Below are positions 45,800 to 55,239 of a stretch of 64,000 nucleotides of DNA, in pieces (position 1 is the first letter of the stretch; each line of letters begins with the position of its first letter). Below the pieces are notes generated by a model. That model was not told where the DNA came from and made no database searches. It was given only the letters and a program-made list of their open reading frames with translations. The stretch comes from Lycorma delicatula (Eukaryota > Arthropoda > Insecta > Hemiptera > Fulgoridae): the NCBI RefSeq assembly GCF_047948215.1, contig NC_134455.1, positions 152,812,575 through 152,876,574 on the forward strand. The letters are read 5' to 3'. A program made the position numbers and the translations under genes.

Positions 45800-46980
45800 G
45801 ACAGTTTATTTAAATTTACATCGAATGCATTACCAACACGACCTTTGAATATATGCGGATATATATAACATCATATTCACATCACCTTGTAGATTATAAT
45901 ACGGATAGTATTGTGAATTCAAATACAGTAGGGCATGTTTACCAACTCACACATATTGAAATTAGTCAAAGACTTAATGTCTTTATCCTTTCTATCGGTT
46001 TGTAAACCTAATATCAAATATCTCGGTTTCTTCGTTTGTGGACATGTTTTTACCGTCCAAGAATGTATGTTTGTTCCCGGTAGAGCCGAATACTCGTGGA
46101 TTTGTTGATGTACGAAAAGCGATCGCCAACGGCTTATCTCGTTCTACTACTTTTAACATTTACAATCGCATTGTATCGGTTGTAAATGTTAAAATAATAC
46201 AATCGATACAATCGCATTGTATCGGTTGTATGGAAAATTCCATACGTTCAAAGTGAACGTATGGAATTTTCCATGCCAACTTTATTATCTTCAACTTGAA
46301 ATCGGGTGCCTCTTTCGAAGATACAAGTGCGTTTACATCGCTGGAAGATCTAAGCAAGACCAATTCTTGTTTCACGTTCAACATTATGTGTTTATAGTCT
46401 TCGGCGAAACCCATAAGCATACGCAGAGGCATATAGAAAAAAATCATCTCGCTTTTTCATCTAAAGTAAATTTATCCGTCATTTTAAACTTCTATCCTAA
46501 GTTTTCCAAAATATTCTCCTCACTTTTACGCAACGACAGAACATTCTTTATTGTAATTGTAATTTCCAACTTTTGTACACGATACAATTCTGTACCGTTT
46601 ATTTCATATCGTATCTCCTCAAAAAGAGAAACGGAACGCGTTGTTGGTCAATGTTGATTCCACCGCCTTATTGTCTCCATTCTTTATCAGTTAGTGTACT
46701 TTCGACTATCAAAACATTTTTATGCGGTAATGTGTACACGTCCTACTGGTGAATCGGTATCCGAATTTCATCGTTGTTATAAGTCGATGAAGAGTACAAT
46801 AGATGGGTGTGATATTCAAACTGAGTGACGTGTTGTAGGAAACACTTTTACCAACGTCCAACATATCCACTACTGTCATTAAGATTCACCACTGTAAAAC
46901 CGAGTTTGCGAAGGAATAACACGTTCTGCGATGTTAACGCTCTGGTGTTCAAACGTCGACTGATCGGTTTGCTAATTGTA
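45800..46980 (-). pseudogene. Major capsid protein of element 2, broken
   Basis: Fragments in several minus-strand frames follow the order of the element-1 protein. Near 46770 is DEIRIPIHQ and VYTLP; near 46600, FLFEEIRYEINGTELYRVQK; at 46447-46240, YMPLRMLMGFAEDYKHIMLN, VKQELVLLRSSSDVNAL and LAWKIPYVHFERMEF. A C-terminal part near 45890 reads LYLNSQYYPY. The last is missing from element 1, so this copy is longer at the 3' end. A cluster of palindromes at 46151-46274 interrupts the gene directly after MEF. Several shifts and stops make it non-functional. Confidence 0.7.
46151..46274. repeat. Cluster of perfect inverted repeats in the capsid gene
   Basis: Three hairpins lie in 124 bp. The first has arms TTTTAACATTTACAA / TTGTAAATGTTAAAA (46151-46165 and 46180-46194). 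The second is a shorter one around GATACAAT / ATTGTATC at about 46205-46223. The third has 21-bp arms ATGGAAAATTCCATACGTTCA / its complement with a 3-base loop (46230-46250, 46254-46274). The string CAATCGCATTGTATCGGTTG also occurs twice, 46 bp apart. The 21-bp arm is itself partly capsid-coding sequence. Confidence 0.92.
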
Positions 46981-46989
46981 TATTAACCC

Positions 46990-47800
46990 TATCTTCTAAT
47001 ATTCGTTTTAAATGTAACCTTACAGTTATGCGTTTTCCGCGGAAATTTATCAGTTTTCTGTTCTGATAGGTAAACTTCAAAGTGATTTCGTTTATACTCT
47101 TGCATTAACCGGTAAGTATATTATATTCTTTGGCGATTCGATTATTTTGAAACCTGGTGCTATGCTTAGTATATATTCATGTAACACGTGGCCTTCTGAT
47201 CCGTTCGTATAGGAGTGTCGTTTAAGATTGCATTCGATGCGTACGGTGTTCACGTTGTTAATGACGACCGGTTTCGATAAGTGTGCCATATATTCGCTAC
47301 TAGACTCACCTTCTCAAATCCCAACAGCGATGCCAAGCTATCTTCAGACGTTAGTCAATCATAGCATTTTATTTAATTTCATATTTTAGCGTATCGTTAT
47401 TCGATCCCATAAATAAGGTTATTTCGTGTTTTTCCTTTAATTCATCACTTAATGTTTTAGCTATATTGTCCACTTCATACGATCCGGTAGACAATGTCAG
47501 TCGGATCTTTTTCTTTTTAACCGGTTAAACGGTAAACGAATTTTCGATCCCTTCTTCTACACTCGGTATCGAGTTGTAATGTGGTCAGGTTTATCAACAC
47601 CAATCCCATCCACCACTGGTTAAATCTAATGCCTGGAAGAAGGTAGTGTGTAACAAGATGTATTTCCACTTATGCAAACCATGATGATGCTTACTGGTAT
47701 GCGGACGATCCACGACTGAGGAATTGAACGCATAAATTACAAGAAACCGTGTTTATACGTTGTCTGGTTTGATAATTGTAGTTTATAATCGAGTCGGTGG
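46990..47800 (-). pseudogene. Minor capsid (penton-like) protein of element 2, broken
   Basis: The clearest part, 47289-47092, reads HLSKPVVINNVNTVRIECNL, GSEGHVLHEYIL and GFKIIESPKNIIYLPVNA, matching the element-1 minor capsid motif by motif. Further upstream other frames show SLASLLGFEKVSLVANIW (about 47330), and SYEVDNIAKTLSDELKEKHE with MGSNNDTLKYEIK (about 47480-47390). These correspond to the N-terminal part that element 1 has lost. At least three frame changes are present. Confidence 0.62.
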
Positions 47801-47856
47801 AAAATAACGCATCAATTCGTTCGATGGACGCAAATTACCAAAACTATAAAGATTAA

Positions 47857-48513
47857 CTATCGCCCACTCCTTAGTGTTCGGGTAATGCATTCAATATGAA
47901 GACTTCTTGAAAGTCGGTTATTTTTAGTATTTTTTTCGCGTATCACATCAATTCGATATTGATCGCACTGGTATTCCTTTATCGGAGATGACATTGACGA
48001 CGACGGCGTTTTTTTCTTCTTCTCACCTATCCTCCATCCTGCCAAAGAATACGGTTGAAGGTATAATCCCCTCCCGCCAGTATCTACTTTTCTTTTCATC
48101 AGCTCTACTAGATGTTTTATATTATTCCTTTTTGTTCGTCTTCTTTTTCTTATTCTTCTACCACCACATACATCACCCAACTTTGCTTTTAGTTTCATCA
48201 AGTTTCTAACGGATTATGCAGCAGCCTTTTCTGCGAAACTCGAGTCTTTGGCTTTCACTCGTTCCCAAGCGCGATCGCCTGCCGCTCTGTTTATGTTATC
48301 ACTATACGTATCGTATGCCATGTCGTGTTATTTACAAGCGGCGTCCAACTTGTTTATACCCGGTTCGCCTCTCTTCAATCGTTTTCTTAAATTCGTTCCC
48401 GGTCCGCAGTAGTGAAACCCTGGAATATATAAATCTACCGGCAATAGATCGATACCTTTGTTTATCACTTTACCGACTAACTTTTTTGGCACCTTTAAAT
48501 GCCTTTTCTCCAA
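47857..48513 (-). pseudogene. PLA2-domain capsid protein of element 2, nonsense-interrupted
   Basis: ORF 48513-48328 has DLLPVDLYIPGFHYCGPGTN and RLKRGEPGINKLDAACK, the PLA2 calcium loop and the start of the catalytic helix. A TAA at 48328-48330 stops it; codons for the catalytic His-Asp (48322-48327) lie immediately beyond in the same frame, followed by a Tyr codon. A basic C-terminal part, ORF 48201-47857, carries GGRRIRKRRRTKRNN, a likely nuclear-localisation or DNA-binding tail, and GRGLYLQPYSLAGW. Element 1 retains the calcium loop but not the catalytic pair. Confidence 0.7.
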
Positions 48514-48665
48514 ACGCTCCTGCAGGTAGAATTGTTAATAGTCCGCTACCTCGTTTAAGACTGGTGATTCATTTAGACTTTATCACCTTACCCTTACGGA
48601 TTCGGTTACTAACAATAACGTTTTCAGTTCCTCACCCTTCCCATGTTGGAGAGAGACTGAACGTT

Positions 48666-49662
48666 TTATGATCGTCCGCCGATGTACTTTGGATCCGACG
48701 TATTCGGCGGATAAGGAAGGTGAGGAAAGACTTTGTTTGGATCCGTGATCGGAGGGGTTACTACTGTATTTTTAGTTGGATCTATTATTGGTAGACTTAC
48801 CTCATTCTTAATCAGATCGTCCTTCTCCTTATTATTAAGTGCAGGAAGCAGGATTGATAAACTTTCTTCATTTATATTTAGATCTGTGTTTGGTGCGTCC
48901 TGTTGTAATCTTTCTTTATCCTCTTTATTAGGCTGTTGTTTGCTTAGCACTCTAGCATTGTCTAAAAGTTGCATAAACGCGTCTCAATCAATATTTTGAA
49001 AATTTGAATAATTAGATAAATTCTTTAAATATTGCATTATAAATCTATAAAATCTGAATAAATATTCCACAATGTTACCCTTTGTAGTTAGATCTAATAA
49101 ATCTACCGGTATCCTAGCGTTGATAGAAACAATGCCATTGGCATCTATATTTCTATTTTTTCTAAACAAACAATTTTCATTGATACCTTTTTTAATGTGA
49201 GCTCCCCAAGATCAACGTACCACTTTGTGACAAGATCCTTTGCTCTTATCGCCCCTCCAGAATTATGAAAACGCTTCCTTTCATATCAATCATATTCTTT
49301 TCACTAAACAAGTTATTGTGTAAATAATTGAGGTTAACAGCATCGGTCTTGTCGACAGGTTCACTGATATCACATAAACGCTTATTTGAAAAGGATAGCC
49401 CATTGGTGATTTTGTTGGCCGAGGATAAAACCGTTGGTATGTATCGATTGTTCAAATCGCTTTGCTTTACGTAAATCTTGTTCACAAAACCAAAAGTGGT
49501 AGTATCATCTTCCTCAATGGGACTTCCCACGTTGCACAACCTTCGTTTTTTGATATTGGAATTCCTATCGGTGGTTTTGTCAAATGTTTCAGTAAACCGC
49601 GTGAGCGGCGGTCTATCACCGTACGTTCCGCCGCGAAACCTTCCAAACTTGTCGACACTCAT
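48666..49662 (-). pseudogene. Fibre-like repeat protein of element 2
   Basis: The N-terminal ORF (49662-49246, 138 aa) starts MSVDKFGRFRGGTYGDRPPL. It has two copies of a motif: KKRRLCNVGSPIEEDDTTTF with GFVNKIYV, and SNKRLCDISEPVDKTDAVNL with NYLHNNL. ORFs 49169-48984 and 48974-48666 continue in other frames; the last is Pro/Asp/Asn-rich (LPIIDPTKNTVVTPPITDPN) with a Gln-rich start. Such (R)(L/I)xxxxxPxxxxDAV repeats are typical of trimeric fibres or attachment proteins. The gene is the counterpart of 7540-8030 and clarifies it. Confidence 0.5.
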
Positions 49663-49673
49663 CTTTAGATTGA

Positions 49674-50610
49674 TTAAAATAAAATGTTACCTGTATCCTC
49701 CTTTATATATCGACCTTCTTGAAATTCTTCTATTATACGAGTAGAAACTATTTCGTTATTATGGTCAGTATGACCTGCACGCCTTGAAGCGATCAATAGA
49801 CTCAGCCTATCGCAAAGTTCGTTCGGATCGTGCCAGTACATGTAATCTGGTCTAACTGTTTTCTTTGCCCTCATAAGTACTCCTAAACCGGTTATGGGAC
49901 TTTCGTCGTCCTGGCTTCCAAATCACTTTCGAGGAAACATTTTTTAATAATATTATTGTAATTGAAGGATTTATTGGAAATTATGCGTCTGATAAAATGA
50001 CTTTTATGCGCTTCCGTATATTACAATATTTTTTTATAATTGTTTAAATCCTTAGACGTATAATCGACGGGTTCGCTCAAAATATCAACTGATATAAACC
50101 TTCGGTTTCATTATAACTTTTATTATCGATAAATATTTTTATTTCCTTTGAAGATAACCTCTTGTTTTCCGATTGTCTACGTTTTTCACTACGTACATGT
50201 CGATTTTCTAACATTTATCCACTACCACTAGGTCCAAGTAATGCTCTGCACGATAACCTGGTGACGATGGGTCTATAGGTGTAACGAACCGATGTTGTCG
50301 TGTTGTAGAATCCTCTCAGAATTGTCGGTATAGATACTCCTTTCTCGTCCTCCTCAACCTTCTCCTCCTCCGCCTCCTGCTTTATTTCTTGTTCTGCTTC
50401 TTCTTCTTTAATTTTTATTTTGTTTAAATGTTTACTTAAGCTCACATAAAAGTTTAACAATTGGTTTAAAATACTTTTGTAGCACTTCATCCGTCTCCAT
50501 TAGTCCTTGGGTAATAGCACGTTTTCATTTAATCGAATCTCGTATTCTATCGATTTCCATAACCACCTCTTTCGAGGAACTCGGTGTGACATCGTACTTG
50601 ATCGACATCA
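49674..50610 (-). pseudogene. DUF8207-like protein of element 2, broken
   Basis: The start is near 50608, with VVMEIDRIRDSIK then a stop, and ETDEVLQKYFKPIVKLL in the next frame, aligning with EIRRSIKRK and LQQDFKPLTEPL of element 1. The middle ORF (50490-50215) is Glu/Lys-rich (KEEEAEQEIKQEAEEEKVEE). Then comes SYNETEGLYQLIF near 50110 and the C-terminal ORF 49874-49674 with WHDPNELCDRLSLLIASRRA and HTDHNNEIVS. The string GPSGSG at about 50220 falls in the middle of this gene and is not a convincing P-loop of the packaging ATPase. Confidence 0.58.
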
Positions 50611-50649
50611 TAATTACGACTGATTACAACCCATTCACGTCATCACCTT

Positions 50650-51943
50650 ATTTCGACAGATCTAAAGAGCATTGCATGCTTCTTATTTCTTCGTAAAAAA
50701 CGAACAACATCGATTAAAGTGATGTTCATCCTGCAGGTCGTCCTCGTCTTGTGTTACACAATTTGCGGTAATATTACTTAACACCTTGATCAATAGATGG
50801 AATCGAGAGTTTTGAACTGAAATTTTTAAACACAATAGATCTTTTTATATTACCAACCCATAAAGCAATATTCACAACCACCGAGTGGATCACGTTGTGT
50901 AGTCTTCGCAATGTATGAATCTACTAATTGGATGTCGATTGTCATGCGAATATAGAAGCAACAAATAGCTGTTGAATAGCCAAAATTTATCTGCCTTTGC
51001 CCCCGCTAATTCGCACCATCTTTGTAGTAAGTCTTGGTTTTGGATTTCAAAGAGACCACAACCAGCACGGCGTTTATTTTTATATTTCAATTCGAATATA
51101 TTGGCGTATAATTATAACGTTGGTAGTGCTGCCTTTAGAAAATCACTAGAAAAGAGAGCCTAAGCCTTATTGTTAACAATATCGAAGGGCAACCCTCCAC
51201 GTCTGATTGGTAAGGTTTCCGGTATATCGTCGGTAAACTGTATACCATAGATTGTGTCGACAAAACATTTTCATCCGTAAGATGTAGCCAATCGGTTCAA
51301 AGTTTTAGGCGATCTTATTGGTATAGTTCGTTCTGTTATTAAAATAAAACATCTTGCTCCTTGAAGTAGACTGACTACCATACTTTAACATGTGCATGTA
51401 GAAAGTTGTGTAATCTATGGACGCGTGTTGGTTTCTTAGCTCCAATTTAAAGCCAAATTTTTAAATAAACAACAAAATTTTTGTATATTTTTTGTAAAAT
51501 TTTTGTAAAGTTTTTGTATATTTGCGGTGACGGTCGAAATCCTGAGATAAAGTTCCAACCATGTCGGACTGTAGTGTTGAACATGTTTTTGTCGTAAATT
51601 ACCAACTCCATCGGCAGTTCATATTTATCGCATTCTTCTAGAAACGTTAACCATATACGCTTGTTGAAATCTTTACTTTGCTAGTAATCATCAACAGCAC
51701 TATCAAAGGATAGTCACGATTCAATCATTTCACTTGAAGCCAATACCTTTGATCTTTATTTTCACAGTAGTTTACCCGTCGACAAACGAAGTTGTCGTAA
51801 AACGTTTCACTTTTGCTAAAGTATTTCAAGCATAGGTTATTTTGCGGGTTTCCTTTAAAGTGTATCGTGTTCGCGTACGGAGTATCGTCCTCGTAGGTGT
51901 TGGCTTGCTTGCCATTTCTCCCGCCACCACCCAATTCGGTCAC
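50650..51943 (-). pseudogene. Unidentified coding-like region of element 2
   Basis: Several minus-strand stretches look protein-coding but are in different frames. ORF 51943-51725 starts MTELGGGGRNGKQANTYEDD and continues to CRRVNYCENKDQRYW. Near 51690-51560 is WLTFLEECDKYELPMELVIY. ORF 51090-50890 reads KNKRRAGCGLFEIQNQDLLQ then RWCELAGAKADKFWLF. Element 1 has the packaging ATPase at the equivalent place, but no ATPase motif was found here. I do not recognise the family. A DNA polymerase B was looked for (SLYP, DTD and similar boxes) and not seen. Confidence 0.4.
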
Positions 51944-51949
51944 CCTAAA

Positions 51950-53050
51950 GCATAAGACCGAATGTCTGTGCCATAAATGGCAACTGAGCCTTGAACAGTT
52001 TAAAGACTAGTGTCCTAGCAGAGCTCCTGGAGCTTACCTAACAGCATGAGCGAACAAATCGTGGTGCCATACACCATCGGCTTACGTGTCCCAACCGCTC
52101 ACTTGTCATATATTTGCTAAAATGGATAGGCGCACCCCGTCAACTACTTGAAATATATATGACATCAATAATAAAATTTATTTTGTCTAGGCAGTCTATT
52201 CGCTGCCACGCCTAGGTCGCTGAATGCCAGTAAGTACCTGTCCACCATTTTATAGCGCTTGCAGCCATAATAATTGGCTCTGATCAGTCATACTCAGGGT
52301 TAACTTCTCACGGCAATGGGGTAAGAGTCTTTCCCTTAAGCAAACTACGGATGCCGGTTGCAAAGCAATCGCATCTAGGTACTCCCACATGATCCGACAA
52401 TGCGGCTCGCGCCACATTGACTCGCCGCTTATGAGTGGCCAATTTTCCTCTTAACCTCTAAGTTCCAGTGTGGCTAGGTTGTTCATTTGACTGAACCTCC
52501 TCGCAGACGCACGGCTCATCAGGCAATCATCTGCCAGGCGGAACCGAAACAGATATTGGTTCAAATTAGCGTGGTAGTGGGCACTCGGGCACCTGTTGCC
52601 CTTAAAAACGAACTCGAAGCATACCATCCCCCAAATCCTGTATAAACTTATACAAGGATCTTCCCTTAGTCGTGATGTTCCATTCCAGATTCCAACGCCA
52701 GCCTCTCCCGCAGGAGGGAGATGGACAACTGAACAAAATTTAGATTCGGTGCATTGTGATCACCGTTCCGCTCCGGTACTGGCCCGGTTCAAAACCGCAT
52801 CCCAAATACCTCGGCCTCCCGGCCTCTTCGCAATCTTCACATGGCTGCCCGAACTTTCACCTGTAAATCGATGGGGAGAGCCTTTCCTAATACGGTGGTA
52901 GCCTTGTAAGAAGTTGTTTTAAAAACACCAGTGCATACAATTCAGGCTCTGCGCTGGGCACTCCTTAAATCTTGAACGTGCTCTATTCATATCAAACCTA
53001 TGCGCCCAAACGGATTCCACATAAGGTAACGACAATGTAAGGTTAGTTCG
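51950..53050 (-). other. GC-rich block inside element 2, probable foreign repeat insertion
   Basis: Composition rises sharply (for example TCCCGCAGGAGGGAGATGG and GATTCCAACGCCAGCCTC). The plus-strand ORF 52596-52901 has no recognisable motif. Minus-strand frames near 52100-51960 have a weak non-LTR RT C-terminal flavour. It lies between the unassigned element-2 genes and the right ITR. A LINE 3' end inserted in element 2 is the favoured reading, but a degenerate viral gene cannot be excluded. Confidence 0.3.
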
Positions 53051-53157
53051 CGTTCATCAACTGCTAGCGTCAGTTGCACGTCAACACTTACACCGTCAAC
53101 ATTGTTCGTTGTGCTGCTCCGCAACGGTACACGCGCGCACGTGCGCGCAATCTATTT

Positions 53158-53190
53158 GTGTGTGTGTATGTGTGTGTGTGTGTGTGTATG
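53158..53190. repeat. (GT)n microsatellite
   Basis: TGTGTG units with single TATG interruptions; the left ITR has a CA counterpart. Confidence 0.9.
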
Positions 53191-53495
53191 CAAACCGATT
53201 ATTATTATTATTCAGTTCGACCTACATTGTCAACTGTCGTTTCCTATCCCTCTGTTATCATATTAGGTTGTGTCAATACTTAGAAAACAGGATGTGTTGT
53301 GATGATAAGCAGTAAAGCAAGAAATAATATTATTTATCAGTTCACCAATTAACTCTAACACTGTTACCACATCCTGTTCTCTGTTACATGTTCGTTTCCT
53401 ATAACAGATAAGATTGTGTCAATATTTAGAGAAAACAGGGCGTGTCAATGATAAACATATTCAAACATGCTCGTTTCCTGTAATAGATATAAAAT
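53185..53495. repeat. Element 2 right inverted terminal repeat, internally duplicated
   Basis: It matches the left ITR in inverted orientation and contains a direct duplication of about 150 bp. TTGTGTCAATACTTAGAAAA (53265) recurs as TTGTGTCAATATTTAGAGAA (53414), and TGTTCGTTTCCTATAACAGA (53390) recurs as TGCTCGTTTCCTGTAATAGA (53469). Confidence 0.75.
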
Positions 53496-54164
53496 GGTTG
53501 CTCTCGAATCCAAAGGCTGCGATTGGTCGACAGGGTGTGGCGCTTTTCCCGCGCAACAATGCATTGATATTAGGTCGTGTTTGTCAGGTGTTCTTCACTC
53601 GCGCGCCGAAACTCCCACGGTGAACATCCCGTGCTGCTCCGTTGACGCACGCACGCACGCACGCACGCGAACACACACACAACCACCGTCTCCCGGTGCT
53701 CGACCCATGAAGAGGTCCTCACCTCCTCACAGTGACGCCTCTCAGTGCAGCGGCCATAATCACCAGGATGGTCGAGGAACGTCTATTTTTTTGAGAGGCC
53801 CACACACAATCCCGCGGTATACGAAATTATAGGGCCACCGGCGTCACAAAATAACGTCATACAATATGGCCGACCACCGCCATCTTAAATCAGTGACGTC
53901 ATCCAAGATGGCCGACAACCGTTCCTTGGATGACGTCATTCGTGGAGCTAGTACCCCTATTTCCGCACTACTGAAGAAATGAAAAAAGCTTCTTCCGTTT
54001 ATGAAATATATTAAGCTTAAAGAACTGAACTCCTATATTAAACACAAATTAAGATTTATACTAAATTTTTCTTGAGATAAATTGTAAAATAAGAAAACGC
54101 TTGCTGTTTACATAAAATTTACTCTTGTAAATAACTAAAAATTGTTTCTATTTGAGAAATAATT
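53496..54164. other. GC-rich right flank of element 2 with CRE-type inverted repeat
   Basis: It includes an (ACGC)n tract at about 53645-53668 and a GTGCTGCTCCG string (53631) that also occurs at 53111, inside element 2. At 53894-53907 and 53925-53938 a 14-bp perfect inverted repeat carries the octamer TGACGTCA (CRE/ATF site) in each arm. GATGGCCGAC-type words recur between 53868 and 53918. Confidence 0.55.
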
Positions 54165-54376
54165 TACTCTATAAAAAAATCTCCTTCTCCCCCCAAATAA
54201 TAGCTAGTTAGACGTTTAGGATCTGTAATACAGTCAACTTCTGAGTCCCTTTTTCTCAAAATTGAGACATCTGGGGATGGTATAAGAATTTTCTTATATG
54301 TAATAGCCTCATTTTTTATATTGTTATTCTCAAAGATATTTTGAGTACTCATCAATTTTCGTATGAAAATACCCAA
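54165..54376 (-). other. Coding-like ORF next to host exon, status uncertain
   Basis: A minus-strand frame reads KNEAITYKKILIPSPDVSIL, RKRDSEVDCITDPKRLTSYY and GEGDFFIE before a TAA. The composition is coding-like. It lies 190 bp downstream of the host exon 54566-54684, but acceptors near its start do not fit the required phase, and a downstream exon (42702) fits that exon better. It may be an alternative terminal exon, an older exon or a retroposed fragment. Confidence 0.3.
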
Positions 54377-54565
54377 TTTTGTAATAATTTAATATTAATT
54401 TGCATTATTGTGTTACTTTTAATGTCATAAAATAGTATGATCATATTTATTTTTAGCTTCGTAATTACTGACTTCTGTTAAGCACTGACTTCTGTAATCC
54501 TGTACACAATAAATTTTAAAAGTATTTTTACTCATATTTTCATTATAAATCAAATCTTAATTTAC

Positions 54566-54684
54566 CTTCTTGCGGCTCCATACATTTTGGTACATGCAAA
54601 ATATGTGGAAGGATTACTGTTGTTACATTGGTTGTGGATGTAAAGGCTAATTTAATAACTTCATATTTGAATCTGTTAGCAAAT
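54566..54684 (-). CDS. Lysine-rich host gene, exon 2 of 4 seen
   Basis: A 119-nt stretch has the acceptor TTTTTTTTCAG and the donor CAAGAAG|GTAAAT. It encodes FANRFKYEVIKLAFTSTTNV, then TTVILPHILHVPKCMEPQE. One base completes a codon begun in the exon at 59454-59632, and one base is left for the exon at 42702-42831. Hydrophobic beta-strand-like patches and a single Cys are seen. No family was recognised. Coding composition contrasts clearly with the surrounding A/T runs. Confidence 0.65.
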
Positions 54685-55239
54685 CTGAAAAAAAATACAT
54701 TTCTCTTTTATTAAAATTTTTGTTTGCTCTAAATTTTAAAATAGCCATCAATGTTAAAAAAAAATTATAAAAAAAAAAATGTTTTCTATAAGATTGCTTG
54801 AATGTACAGTTGCAAAATCTACTAATCTAAAGAGAAGTCTAAACAATTTTAATGAATGGTTTGTATAATATTTTAACATCATTCTCCTTACTGTAAATTA
54901 ATAAGAAATACTATTAATAAGAGATGGTACATGAAAATACATTATATCGAATATATCAATGTAGGAGAAATTATAAATATAAAAATAGACAAAAAATAAA
55001 TATGTTTATTTGAATTCGAACACAAGAAATAAGGATTGATTTTTTTAAAAATTAGTATTATTTAAAAATTCATCAACAGAATAATATTGTTCCCGTTAAA
55101 TAAAATATTTTTATTGTATTTTAGATATAATTAAAATATGAATATTTAAAGATGAGTATTGTATTTTGAATATAATTAAAAGTGGGAAGAGTTTTCAAAC
55201 GGTTCGAAATTTATTAAAAATGGTAAATGTAGTATAATG
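54685..55239. other. AT-rich intron DNA
   Basis: Nothing supported. Confidence 0.5.

Larger units (their letters stand above)
45125..53495 (-). mobile_element. Element 2: Polinton/adintovirus-like provirus with inverted terminal repeats
   Basis: About 8.4 kb. The left terminus TATCTATCACAGGAAACGAG (45129 on) and the sequence through CGACACC to CCTGTTTTCT (to 45190) reappear, inverted and nearly unchanged, at 53430-53489. The repeat continues inward: CAGTTACAAATTAGGTTGAA on the left matches CAGTTGACAATGTAGGTCGA on the inverted right. Inside, the minus strand carries, in the order of element 1, DUF8207-like, fibre-like, PLA2, minor capsid and major capsid genes, all broken. No integrase, ATPase or DNA polymerase was recognised; 50650-51943 holds unassigned coding-like pieces. 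It sits in an intron of the lysine-rich host gene. Confidence 0.75.

Noticed and set aside
46217..46657. 146-codon plus-strand ORF
   Set aside because: Antisense to the major capsid fragments of element 2.
48216..48671. 151-codon plus-strand ORF
   Set aside because: Antisense to the PLA2 protein of element 2, which has recognisable motifs on the minus strand.
50215..50235. GPSGSG string on the minus strand as a P-loop of the packaging ATPase in element 2
   Set aside because: It falls inside the DUF8207-like gene when aligned with element 1, lacks the Lys-Thr, and no later ATPase motif follows.
50650..51943. DNA polymerase B of element 2
   Set aside because: No SLYP, KxxxNSxYG or DTD-type boxes in any minus-strand frame that I could read.
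52596..52901. GC-rich block as ribosomal RNA
   Set aside because: GC-rich texture only; no conserved rRNA core sequence was recognised.
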